Below are positions 1-6,164 of a DNA stretch of 9,450 nt, one piece after another; within the stretch, counting starts at the first letter, position 1; every line of letters starts with the position of its first letter. Both the position numbers and the translations under genes were made by a program. The DNA is taken from NCBI GenBank assembly GCA_016839845.1, contig JAEOTL010000021.1, positions 1-9,450 on the forward strand. The letters are read 5' to 3'. The stretch comes from Promethearchaeota archaeon. GTDB taxonomy: Archaea; Asgardarchaeota; Lokiarchaeia; Sigynarchaeales; SOKP01. Below the pieces are notes generated by a model, which was not told where the DNA came from, did not search any database, and saw nothing but the letters and a program-made list of their open reading frames with translations.

Positions 1-1091
1 ATGATTCGATGGATTTGTTTTATGGTGCATTTGATGAGGAACTATTAGTCTCAGGTTTAGGAATACATCCTTACGAGATCAGAATGCGATCTCAAGACTT
101 TAAAATGCTTGGAATTGGATGGGTTGCAACTAAACCCGAATATCGAAATCGTGGAATAGTTAGAGAACTAATGCTAAAACAATTTGAATACATGCATGAA
201 AATCATGTCCCTATTTCTGTATTATTTCCAGCTAAACCTTCCTTTTATGAAAGGTTAGGATATAAATTAGTTGATGAGATTGTTTATTACCACTTTAAAA
301 TCTCTGACATTAAGCACCAGGAAACAAATTATCACATGGTGGAAGTTGAAACTATAAATGATGATATTAGAATTGTTTATGATAAAAATATTTTCAATTA
401 TGATTATATAGCAAAAAGACCTGATGTAGATTATTGGAAAAGATATGCTAAGCATAATTATAAATTTATTTGTTATAATGAGAATCGACCCGTAGGTTAT
501 GTGTTTATTAACTTTCCTAGTGTAAGTGCATTTATTGGTAGTGATGTATGGGTAGAACACCCAGATAAGACCATAGTTATAAGAGAAGCTTTTTGGCTCA
601 ATCAAACGGCTAAACAAACAATTTTTAATTTCCTCTGGACTTACAAAGATCAACGAGAATATATAGCAGGGGTTTTTCCTGTGAATGAAATTATAATTGA
701 TTTCCTAAAAACTCCTCGAATATTAAAACGTAAAATAATTGATAATACTTTTCTAAGGATCACAGATGTTAAAACTGTATTAGAAAACTTAGAATATCCT
801 ATTGATGATTTTTCTATTTCATTTGAAATTCATGATGATTTTTGTCTTTGGAATAATGGGGTATTCAAACTGAAATCTGAACGCAAAAATGTCAGTGTAG
901 AATTTAAAAAAACATCAGAAATTCCTGCCGATATAGATATTGATATTAGTTATTTTGGACAACTAGTCACTGGATTTAGAACAATCATGGAACTCTCAGA
1001 TTTAGGTTTTGTTTCTATAAATCAAGAATATATAGAGCTATTGCAAAATTTATTTCCTAGGAGTAATAGTTGTTTTTTTGAATATTTCTAA
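1..1091 (+). CDS. Eis-like GNAT N-acetyltransferase with C-terminal SCP2-like domain (5' partial)
   Basis: Probable acetyl-CoA-dependent N-acetyltransferase of the Eis family; the substrate cannot be told from sequence. The reading frame is open to the left edge, so the N-terminus is missing. The first ATG in frame is at 9, but Eis-type proteins usually have about 50 residues before this point. Counting from that ATG (360 residues), the GNAT core has the acetyl-CoA loop motif at 45-50 (YRNRGI) after strand WVATKPE, then FYERLGY at 79-85; Eis enzymes place a catalytic tyrosine in this neighbourhood. A second degenerate GNAT domain fits about 120-250. The end (about 265-360) looks like the SCP2-like domain of Eis, with LWNNGVFKL at 280-288 and a terminal phenylalanine, as in Eis, where the C-terminal carboxylate takes part in catalysis. 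No membrane segment is seen. It converges on the transporter gene 31 bases away. The fold is well supported; the biological role (drug, polyamine or protein acetylation) is open. Confidence 0.85.
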   Translation, partial: DSMDLFYGAFDEELLVSGLGIHPYEIRMRSQDFKMLGIGWVATKPEYRNRGIVRELMLKQFEYMHENHVPISVLFPAKPSFYERLGYKLVDEIVYYHFKISDIKHQETNYHMVEVETINDDIRIVYDKNIFNYDYIAKRPDVDYWKRYAKHNYKFICYNENRPVGYVFINFPSVSAFIGSDVWVEHPDKTIVIREAFWLNQTAKQTIFNFLWTYKDQREYIAGVFPVNEIIIDFLKTPRILKRKIIDNTFLRITDVKTVLENLEYPIDDFSISFEIHDDFCLWNNGVFKLKSERKNVSVEFKKTSEIPADIDIDISYFGQLVTGFRTIMELSDLGFVSINQEYIELLQNLFPRSNSCFFEYF

Positions 1092-1105
1092 TTAACAATT
1101 ATCCC

Positions 1106-1114
1106 AAAAAGAAA
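1106..1114 (-). terminator. Possible T-rich terminator of the leftward operon
   Basis: On the minus strand, a T-rich tract (TTTCTTTTT) follows the transporter stop codon by 8 bases. Archaeal transcription often ends at such T-tracts without a strong hairpin. Only a weak inverted repeat (CAAAA/TTTTG, 1105-1119) surrounds it. The 31-base convergent gap leaves little other room for a terminator, but the call rests on base composition only. Confidence 0.25.
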
Positions 1115-1122
1115 TTTTGAGT

Positions 1123-2415
1123 TTATTCCACCGTTTTCAAATCTGTACCATAACTCTCTGGGATATAGAATATTACGAGCGGAATGATAGGAAACATAAA
1201 ACAAGTTAAAACAAGGGCAATCTGCTGAATACCGAATATTGGAAACAGAGGTGCTGTAGAAATTCCCAACATTAGACCTGTTATGTTCATTAGCAACACC
1301 AAAATGCCATTGCCAACTCCTCGTACTTCAGTTGGTATTACTTCAATTGATATAACCATTAATAAGGTCCATAATCCAGCACGCGTTGACATTCCTAAGA
1401 TTTTTAATATTATGTTTACAATAAATCGCATTTGGTCGGCTGGAATATGTGCCCCCCAGGTAAATTGTAATATTACCGAGATTGGATATAAAAAACTGTA
1501 AATTATTAATAGACTCCTTCTCCCTGATCGGTCAGCTAATCTTCCTGTTATAAAGTAAAAACCTATGAGTCCAAATAAGCCTACCATAGAAATCATGCTG
1601 AATTCTTCAGCAGACATTTGTGAATAGTTCATCATATATGGTTCTAATAGATTTCCTGAACCTATGGCGATACTAAACAATACTGAGATTACAAGCAGCA
1701 TAATAAAACTCCTTTTTCTCTCATCTTTAAAAATTATTCTAATCCCTTTTTTGAGAGGGATGTTATTATCAATTAACTTATTCATTTCTCCTGACTTCCC
1801 TCTTAAAATGTAAGCAGACGATTCTTTAATTGTAAAAAAAATAATCAATGTGGTAATTGAACCAGCTATTACTGAAGGATATAAAATTCCTTTCCAGTGC
1901 AAAATTGTATAAGTTTTATCATTGGTAATGAAAAAAGAACGAGTTGCGTAAAAAATTACAGGTCCTATTATTCCTACAATTAAGATTATTGTTGACCATA
2001 TTGCATTTTTCCCTTTTGGAGATTCTTCATTAATATATATCATCCACACATTCACATTGGCTGCTAATGAGAGGAAAAACATCGTGATTGTAAAAATGAT
2101 AATAGAATCAGTTAAAATTTGGATTAGTGGCATAATAGTTAATACAACACTAACAAAGATTAGCAGAGGTTTTCTTCCGATCCTATCTGCTAATTTCTGG
2201 AAATAAATAGAAATAAAACTCCCTAATCCAGTAATTACCCCAACATAGGATAAGTATGTCAATCCGGTTTCGAAGTCCAAATCTGGGAAGAAATACCAAA
2301 CCAGAGCTGTAGTTCTTGGTCCATCGAGGGTAAATGAGCGAAAAGCAACAAAAAGGGATAAAATTCCTAATAAATAATATAAATAGCGCTTCGATAGTAA
2401 AGTTTCATTTTTCAT
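1123..2415 (-). CDS. Major facilitator superfamily (MFS) transporter, 12 TM
   Basis: Membrane transporter of 430 residues, probably a solute/proton symporter or exporter; the substrate is unknown. About twelve hydrophobic segments are visible (roughly 11-27, 51-72, 84-101, 103-125, 138-159, 177-196, 236-253, 273-291, 301-320, 330-357, 367-387, 395-417). The MFS motif A occurs in both halves, as LADRIGRK at 75-82 and LADRSGRR at 293-300, after helices 2 and 8. A charged central loop (about 198-235) separates the halves. The segment EVIPTEVRGVGNG at 358-370 and PESYGT at 419-424 resemble the P-[ST]-x-x-RG-x-G and PET-G signatures of the sugar-porter and metabolite:H+ symporter branches. The ATG at 2415 lies 10 bases after the stop of the Fe-S gene, with no clear Shine-Dalgarno, so the two are probably one transcript and may act on a common compound; that link is inference. 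Confidence 0.9.
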   Translation of the reverse strand: MKNETLLSKRYLYYLLGILSLFVAFRSFTLDGPRTTALVWYFFPDLDFETGLTYLSYVGVITGLGSFISIYFQKLADRIGRKPLLIFVSVVLTIMPLIQILTDSIIIFTITMFFLSLAANVNVWMIYINEESPKGKNAIWSTIILIVGIIGPVIFYATRSFFITNDKTYTILHWKGILYPSVIAGSITTLIIFFTIKESSAYILRGKSGEMNKLIDNNIPLKKGIRIIFKDERKRSFIMLLVISVLFSIAIGSGNLLEPYMMNYSQMSAEEFSMISMVGLFGLIGFYFITGRLADRSGRRSLLIIYSFLYPISVILQFTWGAHIPADQMRFIVNIILKILGMSTRAGLWTLLMVISIEVIPTEVRGVGNGILVLLMNITGLMLGISTAPLFPIFGIQQIALVLTCFMFPIIPLVIFYIPESYGTDLKTVE

Positions 2416-2425
2416 AGGAAAAATC

Positions 2426-3577
2426 TTATAAATTCTGTATAGTAGCTTCTTGTTGCTCTTTTCTAAGTTTCTTAAAAATATCCGTTACTACTTTTTCGAT
2501 ATATTGGCGTCTTTCAGAAGTTTCAGCATATTTATCACCAAGTTTCCCAGTATTTTCAAGTTCATTTGCTTCTTTACTAGACACAATTATATTCTTACCA
2601 TCGTTTTTGGTTACGACGCAACCCGAATTTGTTAGTATCCGATGGTATTCTGCTGTTTCATCGTGATTTCCTGTACAAATTAACTGACAGTTTCCACATG
2701 TCAAGATAAAATTTTCTGTAAAGGTGGTTGAGGCGACCTCACCTGATGAGATATACTCTTGAGCAACTTCATCGTTTAGTAATTTTGATTCACCATAACT
2801 CCCTTCTTCGCCTTCAATTCTAAATTGTTTAACCGGATGAGTGAATAGATGGGCAAAAGTGTGATCTGCATCTTCCTCAGAAACGGGATATGAAGTTCTT
2901 CCGGGGGACCATGTTGACCAATTTTTTGTTTTATCCAAACCAGATTGACCTCCACAAACAGTATAACAACGGGCCACGTTATTTCTTTTTGAAAATGAAA
3001 ATGTATAACCACCAAGAGTGTAAGAATCTTCTTCTTTCTTATCAAACATTCTAAAAGCACAAACACTTACACAAAGCTTACATTTATCACAAGGAGACTC
3101 TTCAGGAGGAATTGGTTCTGTAGGTTCTAGTTTTGCTGAGGTTACTAGTGCACCTAATAATACAGCGGCGCCATGTCCTTTAACTAATATATTTCCAGAC
3201 CAACCTATTGAACCAACTCCAGATCGAGCAGCTACTAATCTAAGAGCAAGGAGCGGTGGTAGTTTTGTACGCCAATTTGAAACATCTTCACGATATTTAA
3301 AATTATTAATTACTGGTGCTGATTTATATCCTTTTTCCTCTAAAAAGTCCGTAGCAACTTTAGCAAATTTATAAGCTTTCAAGTAAACATCACCATTATC
3401 GATAACATGGTCGAATCTTCCTCTTGGAAGATCTTTTCCTAAATAAGGTTTTATTTTAGATTTATCCAATGGAACAGCAAAACATATTGCAGTTTCTGCT
3501 TCAGGAAGGATATAGGTCATATCAGTGGTAGCGGGTCCTCCTTTAAGTGAGTCTTTTGTTGCAAATCCTACACTCAC
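2426..3577 (-). CDS. QueG/reductive-dehalogenase-like 4Fe-4S protein (start uncertain)
   Basis: Soluble redox protein of 383 residues from the GTG at 3577. SGVGSIGWSGNI (119-130) followed by GALVTSAKLEPTEPI (142-156) matches the segment shared by epoxyqueuosine reductases and reductive dehalogenases. A ferredoxin motif follows: C163, C166, C169, C173 (C-x2-C-x2-C-x3-C, with alanine where proline is usual). A second set, C294-x2-C297-x3-C301, could bind another cluster with a more distant cysteine. Between them lies a segment of about 120 residues with C204-x3-C208 and WSTWSPGR (220-227), not found in classical QueG. I recall similar 'epoxyqueuosine reductase'-labelled proteins of unknown function in anaerobes. 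No Tat signal or membrane helix is seen, which argues against a respiratory dehalogenase. The frame stays open upstream to 3646 and encodes a family-like helix ending EEALLEQGA, so the GTG start probably truncates the protein. It is the first gene of a pair with the transporter. Substrate and cobalamin use are unknown. Confidence 0.8.
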   Translation of the reverse strand: MSVGFATKDSLKGGPATTDMTYILPEAETAICFAVPLDKSKIKPYLGKDLPRGRFDHVIDNGDVYLKAYKFAKVATDFLEEKGYKSAPVINNFKYREDVSNWRTKLPPLLALRLVAARSGVGSIGWSGNILVKGHGAAVLLGALVTSAKLEPTEPIPPEESPCDKCKLCVSVCAFRMFDKKEEDSYTLGGYTFSFSKRNNVARCYTVCGGQSGLDKTKNWSTWSPGRTSYPVSEEDADHTFAHLFTHPVKQFRIEGEEGSYGESKLLNDEVAQEYISSGEVASTTFTENFILTCGNCQLICTGNHDETAEYHRILTNSGCVVTKNDGKNIIVSSKEANELENTGKLGDKYAETSERRQYIEKVVTDIFKKLRKEQQEATIQNL

Positions 3578-3647
3578 AGCGCCTTGTTCTAATAAAGCCT
3601 CTTCTATTTCGTCATTTAAAGTAATAATTTTAACACCAAAAGTAGTT

Positions 3648-3660
3648 TAATATATTTCAA
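3648..3660 (-). promoter_or_regulatory. Candidate archaeal BRE/TATA promoter of the leftward operon
   Basis: Read on the minus strand, TTGAAATATATTA combines a purine stretch (GAAA, BRE-like) with an AT-rich TATA-like core. A start of transcription about 25 bases downstream would fall near 3626, giving a leader of about 10 bases to an ATG at 3615, or about 50 bases to the GTG at 3577. The short leader fits archaeal practice and favours translation starting upstream of the GTG. No experimental evidence. Confidence 0.4.
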
Positions 3661-3668
3661 AATCTAAA

Positions 3669-3684
3669 CAATTAATATTAATTG
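3669..3684. promoter_or_regulatory. Perfect 16-bp palindrome, candidate operator
   Basis: CAATTAATATTAATTG reads identically on both strands and ends at a G/C pair on each side. It sits about 11 bases upstream of the TATA-like box of the Fe-S/transporter operon, within the divergent region shared with the unknown gene at 3832. Dimeric helix-turn-helix regulators bind sites of this shape. AT-rich DNA makes palindromes more likely by chance, so the role is inferred from position. Confidence 0.35.
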
Positions 3685-3762
3685 CCTTTAGCCTTAAAAA
3701 TATTTTTTCATTATAAAATTCAATCAACTAAATTGTTGACATTTATGGCACAAAACCGCAAA

Positions 3763-3774
3763 CTTAAGATGTTA
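3763..3774 (+). repeat. 12-bp direct motif, copy 1 (CTTAAGATGTTA)
   Basis: The same 12 bases recur at 4930-4941. This copy lies 57 bases before the GTG of the unknown gene; the other lies 85 bases before carA. After a two-base divergence the copies share a further near match (AAAC here, CAAC there). Both lie only in intergenic DNA on the sense strand of the downstream gene. It may be a shared activator or regulator site, or chance. Confidence 0.3.
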
Positions 3775-3831
3775 ACAAACTTTTCCAAAAACATGCTTGT
3801 ATGTGTATTTTCAGAAGATAACTATTGAAAT

Positions 3832-4881
3832 GTGATACTCATTAAACCTATAAACAAATTTAAAATATTCAAATCTGATGCTGCACCTTTTTTCTTCTTT
3901 ATTGATGTGTTTCCAGCGGATTATACAAATAAAAACAAGCCGAACTTGGCCAATTTACTTGACTCTATAAAAACAAACCCGATTATGCCATTACCAATGA
4001 GAGTAGATCGTGTTTTTAATGGAGAGAAATCAGTTCTTATCCGTCCTAAAGAGCCAATAACTTTCCCTATAACAGAAGAGCTTACTGTAATCGTGAATCC
4101 CGCACCATTTCTTCAATTAGGATTTGAAAAATTGTTATATTTTACTGAAGTTCGTTCACGAGAGAAATTTATTGCATCACTTACTCTTGATCGTGCTTTA
4201 AGATGGTGGAACGCTACAAAATTTCTTCATGGAAATCTTCAAGCTTTAGAAGAAGATTTTTCTGCTTTCTTGAGAGCATACTTACATACAATCGTGAAAG
4301 CAAAAGTCCTTGATGAAGATCTTGTGTCTGCTGCAAAGAGTTATTGCGAATTAATTGGAGATATATGTCGGAAACGAATGGAACAAAACTCGATATTAAC
4401 TGAAGTAAAAGGTACTCAGGAAAACGTAAAAATGTATAAAACCAAACAATTCACTTATTATAAAAAGTTCAAAAAAACAAGCCAAACTGAATATCATCCT
4501 GAATTAATTGATATTGAAGTTTTTGATCTATCTCTAAAAGGGTTCCAAAAGATTGAAGGAAATCGTGCTGTAAATTTAAAAGAAACCAGTTCAAAGATAA
4601 TAAAATATATCCCTCTATTGTTATATGATGATTTACTTGAATGCATGCTTCAAAATTTAAAAAGAATAGAAGAATCTGATGATAATATATTGGATCCTTC
4701 TCTTTTGTTTGAAAGGAATATAATTTTTACCCAAAAGACCAAAGAATTAGAAAATATTAATCTTGAAAAATACTCCTGGTGGAAAAGCTTTGAAAATATC
4801 GATCTAGATTCAATTATTAATTCAATTATCAAAAATCACCAAAAGTATGTCCTTTCTTTAGATCTTGAAGATTTTAGATGA
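3832..4881 (+). CDS. Conserved-looking protein of unknown function, 349 aa
   Basis: I do not recognise this protein. It starts with GTG at 3832, the first start available: an in-frame TGA ends at 3828, and the overlapping ATG at 3830 is followed at once by TGA. No clear Shine-Dalgarno or TATA box precedes it. The N-terminal 105 residues look strand-rich, with hydrophobic FFFFIDVFP (20-28), prolines, and KEPITFPI (73-80). Residues about 108-185 look helical (SREKFIASLTLDRALRWWN at 109-127, then a long helix to about 183). A lysine- and tyrosine-rich stretch follows (200-218), and the C-terminal part (250-349) is acidic and helical with paired tryptophans at 316-317. There is no transmembrane segment, signal peptide, cysteine cluster or nucleotide-binding loop. 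Codon use resembles that of its neighbours. It ends in tandem stops (TGATGA). It lies between the divergent promoter region and carAB, separated from carA by 145 bases, so it is probably its own unit. Confidence 0.75.
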   Translation: MILIKPINKFKIFKSDAAPFFFFIDVFPADYTNKNKPNLANLLDSIKTNPIMPLPMRVDRVFNGEKSVLIRPKEPITFPITEELTVIVNPAPFLQLGFEKLLYFTEVRSREKFIASLTLDRALRWWNATKFLHGNLQALEEDFSAFLRAYLHTIVKAKVLDEDLVSAAKSYCELIGDICRKRMEQNSILTEVKGTQENVKMYKTKQFTYYKKFKKTSQTEYHPELIDIEVFDLSLKGFQKIEGNRAVNLKETSSKIIKYIPLLLYDDLLECMLQNLKRIEESDDNILDPSLLFERNIIFTQKTKELENINLEKYSWWKSFENIDLDSIINSIIKNHQKYVLSLDLEDFR

Positions 4882-4890
4882 TGAACAGCT

Positions 4891-4930
4891 AACCTCCATC
4901 TACTCTTCATGTTTTCCAACCCTCTATTTC
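4891..4930 (+). terminator. Pyrimidine-rich tract, possible terminator of the unknown gene
   Basis: About 10 bases after the tandem stops, a 40-base stretch is strongly pyrimidine-rich on the sense strand (CTCTTC, GTTTTCC, CTCTATTTC). Pyrimidine- and T-rich tracts can end archaeal transcription. No stable hairpin is evident, so this is a weak call. Confidence 0.25.
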
Positions 4931-4941
4931 TTAAGATGTTA
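4930..4941 (+). repeat. 12-bp direct motif, copy 2 (CTTAAGATGTTA)
   Basis: Exact second copy of the motif at 3763-3774, here 85 bases upstream of the carA start and about 40 bases upstream of its TATA-like box. That position would suit a transcription factor site serving both rightward units. Confidence 0.3.
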
Positions 4942-4980
4942 TGCAACCCATTAATAATTACTTTTAATAAAAAACATTTC

Positions 4981-4999
4981 TTATATTTGCTTTAAGCAA
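4981..4999 (+). promoter_or_regulatory. Candidate carAB promoter with overlapping 13-bp inverted repeat
   Basis: A TATA-like element (TTATATT, 4981-4987) lies 39 bases before the carA ATG. Transcription starting about 25 bases downstream would leave a leader of roughly 15-20 bases. Immediately on it sits TTGCTT-T-AAGCAA (4987-4999), a perfect inverted repeat with one central base. A repressor bound there would cover the promoter, a plausible way to control carbamoyl-phosphate synthesis by pyrimidine or arginine supply. Both roles are inferred from position and shape. Confidence 0.4.
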
Positions 5000-5026
5000 T
5001 TAAGAGAAAATATTAAAATTTAGTCG

Positions 5027-6160
5027 ATGGTTATTAAAGGAGAAAAACCAGCAATTTTAATGCTCCAAGATGGTCGTTATTTTCAAGGAATTGGCTTCGG
5101 AGCGACAAAAATAGTCACTGGTGAACTTGTATTTAACACTATGACTGGAGCAGGTTATAATGAAACTCTTACAGATCCATCTTATAAAGGCCAAATTGTC
5201 GTCATGACTCATCCTCTCGTTGGAAACTATGGTGTGCCGGGGTGGGAAAAAGACAAATACGGAATCATCAAATATTTTGAATCTGATTCAATAAAAGTCA
5301 CTGGTTTCATAGTAAACGAGTGTTGCAAATACCCAAGTCATTATGAATCCATGAAAACATTAGATGAATTTCTTCTTGAACAAGATGTACCTGGAATTGA
5401 ATGGATAGATACTCGAGCAATAACTAAAATTTTAAGGGAAGAAGGTGTTCAAGTTGGCCTATTAGCCGTTTTTGAATCCGGAGCAAAACCAGATATTAAA
5501 AAATTGAAAGAGATCGTTGAAAAAGCAGAAGATCCTAATCTAAGACATTTAGTAAGTGAAGTATCATCAAAAAGAGTTCAAACATTTTCTCCTCCAAATC
5601 CAAAAGGAAAAGTTGTGGTATTAGACTGTGGGGTGAAACTTAATATCTTAAGAAATTTTTTAGCAAGGGGACTTGAAATAATTTTAGTGCCATATAATTA
5701 TGATTATGAGAAAATTATGAGCTATAGTCCCAATGGTGTATTTATTTCAAATGGTCCAGGAGATCCTGATATGTGTATAAACGCAATTGATGTTTGTAAA
5801 CAGTTAATTCAGAACAACATCCCAACATTTGGGATTTGCTTAGGCAATCAAATTCTAGGAATAGCCGCAGGAGGAACTAAATATAAATTGAAATATGGAC
5901 ATAGAGGGGGCAATAAGACTGTTATAAATGTCAATACTAATCGTTGTTATATTACTTCACAGAATCATGGTTTTTGCGTAAAAGATTTTGAAAGGAATGG
6001 GTTTAAAGAATTTTTAAAAAATATAGATGATAAAACTAATGAAGGTTTAATTCATGAAAGTAAACCCATCCTTGCAGTCCAGTTTCATCCAGAAGCATGT
6101 CCTGGACCTTTGGATTCTTTATATTTATTTGATAAATTTATTGAGTTAATGGAGTTATAG
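5027..6160 (+). CDS. carA: Carbamoyl-phosphate synthase, small (glutaminase) subunit
   Basis: Hydrolyses glutamine and passes ammonia to the large subunit for carbamoyl-phosphate synthesis in the cytoplasm. It has 377 residues, near the E. coli CarA length. The N-terminal CPSase small-chain domain (about 8-150) contains TGELVFNT, TDPSYKGQ (49-56) and PLVGNYGVP (63-71). The class I glutamine amidotransferase domain (about 194-375) shows SNGPGDP (241-247), nucleophile C271 in GICLGNQ, SQNHGF (311-316), and H354/E356 in VQFHPEA, completing the Cys-His-Glu triad. N274 replaces the histidine usual in GICLGHQ. Several segments (ESDSIKVTGFIVNECC, then PSH; TNEGLIH; VQFHPE) follow the eukaryotic CAD glutaminase more closely than E. 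coli CarA. The ATG at 5027 is preferred over the in-frame ATG at 5060 because the first strand (KPAILMLQDG) would otherwise be cut. No Shine-Dalgarno is seen, fitting a short-leader transcript. It is the first gene of the operon with carB, 4 bases upstream. Confidence 0.96.
   Translation: MVIKGEKPAILMLQDGRYFQGIGFGATKIVTGELVFNTMTGAGYNETLTDPSYKGQIVVMTHPLVGNYGVPGWEKDKYGIIKYFESDSIKVTGFIVNECCKYPSHYESMKTLDEFLLEQDVPGIEWIDTRAITKILREEGVQVGLLAVFESGAKPDIKKLKEIVEKAEDPNLRHLVSEVSSKRVQTFSPPNPKGKVVVLDCGVKLNILRNFLARGLEIILVPYNYDYEKIMSYSPNGVFISNGPGDPDMCINAIDVCKQLIQNNIPTFGICLGNQILGIAAGGTKYKLKYGHRGGNKTVINVNTNRCYITSQNHGFCVKDFERNGFKEFLKNIDDKTNEGLIHESKPILAVQFHPEACPGPLDSLYLFDKFIELMEL
6151..6154 (+). promoter_or_regulatory. 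Shine-Dalgarno-like site for carB
   Basis: GGAG lies inside the last codons of carA, 10 bases before the carB ATG at 6165. It supports that start and suggests coupled translation of the two subunits. It is the clearest ribosome-binding-like site in the window. Confidence 0.45.
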
Positions 6161-6164
6161 CTTA

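Noticed and set aside
1..3. ATG at the very first base as the acetyltransferase start
   Set aside because: That frame reaches a stop after about 15 codons. The acetyltransferase frame is two bases over and open to the edge, so the true start lies outside the window.
267..653. A 128-codon leftward reading frame inside the acetyltransferase gene
   Set aside because: It lies entirely antisense to a gene with clear family motifs, and its translation is a low-complexity isoleucine/asparagine-rich string typical of antisense AT-rich DNA.
1105..1119. CAAAA/TTTTG inverted repeat between the convergent genes as a hairpin terminator
   Set aside because: The stem has five pairs, four of them A-T, and would be unstable; only the T-tract is kept as a weak terminator candidate.
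2776..3066. A 96-codon leftward frame overlapping the Fe-S gene
   Set aside because: It is an alternative frame of the segment that carries conserved residues of the Fe-S protein (WSTWSPGR, C204-x3-C208), with no motif of its own.
2426..3577. Respiratory reductive dehalogenase
   Set aside because: No Tat signal peptide, no membrane-anchor (RdhB-like) partner gene, and the gene neighbour is an MFS transporter; the similarity is only to the shared QueG/RdhA core.
3724..3739. Inverted repeat TCAAC-6-GTTGA in the divergent region
   Set aside because: The 5-base arms in AT-rich DNA are readily found by chance, and it has no special position relative to a promoter that I can identify.
3745..3828. 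A 27-codon reading frame (ATG at 3745) in frame with, and ending just before, the GTG start of the unknown gene
   Set aside because: It has no promoter, ribosome-binding site or recognisable peptide, and lies in short AT-rich intergenic DNA. An in-frame stop separates it from the gene, so an upstream extension of the protein would need readthrough, for which there is no evidence.
5060..5062. Internal ATG as the carA start, with AAGGAG upstream at 5037-5042
   Set aside because: The purine stretch is about 17 bases away, too far for a Shine-Dalgarno, and starting here would remove part of the first conserved strand (KPAILMLQDG).
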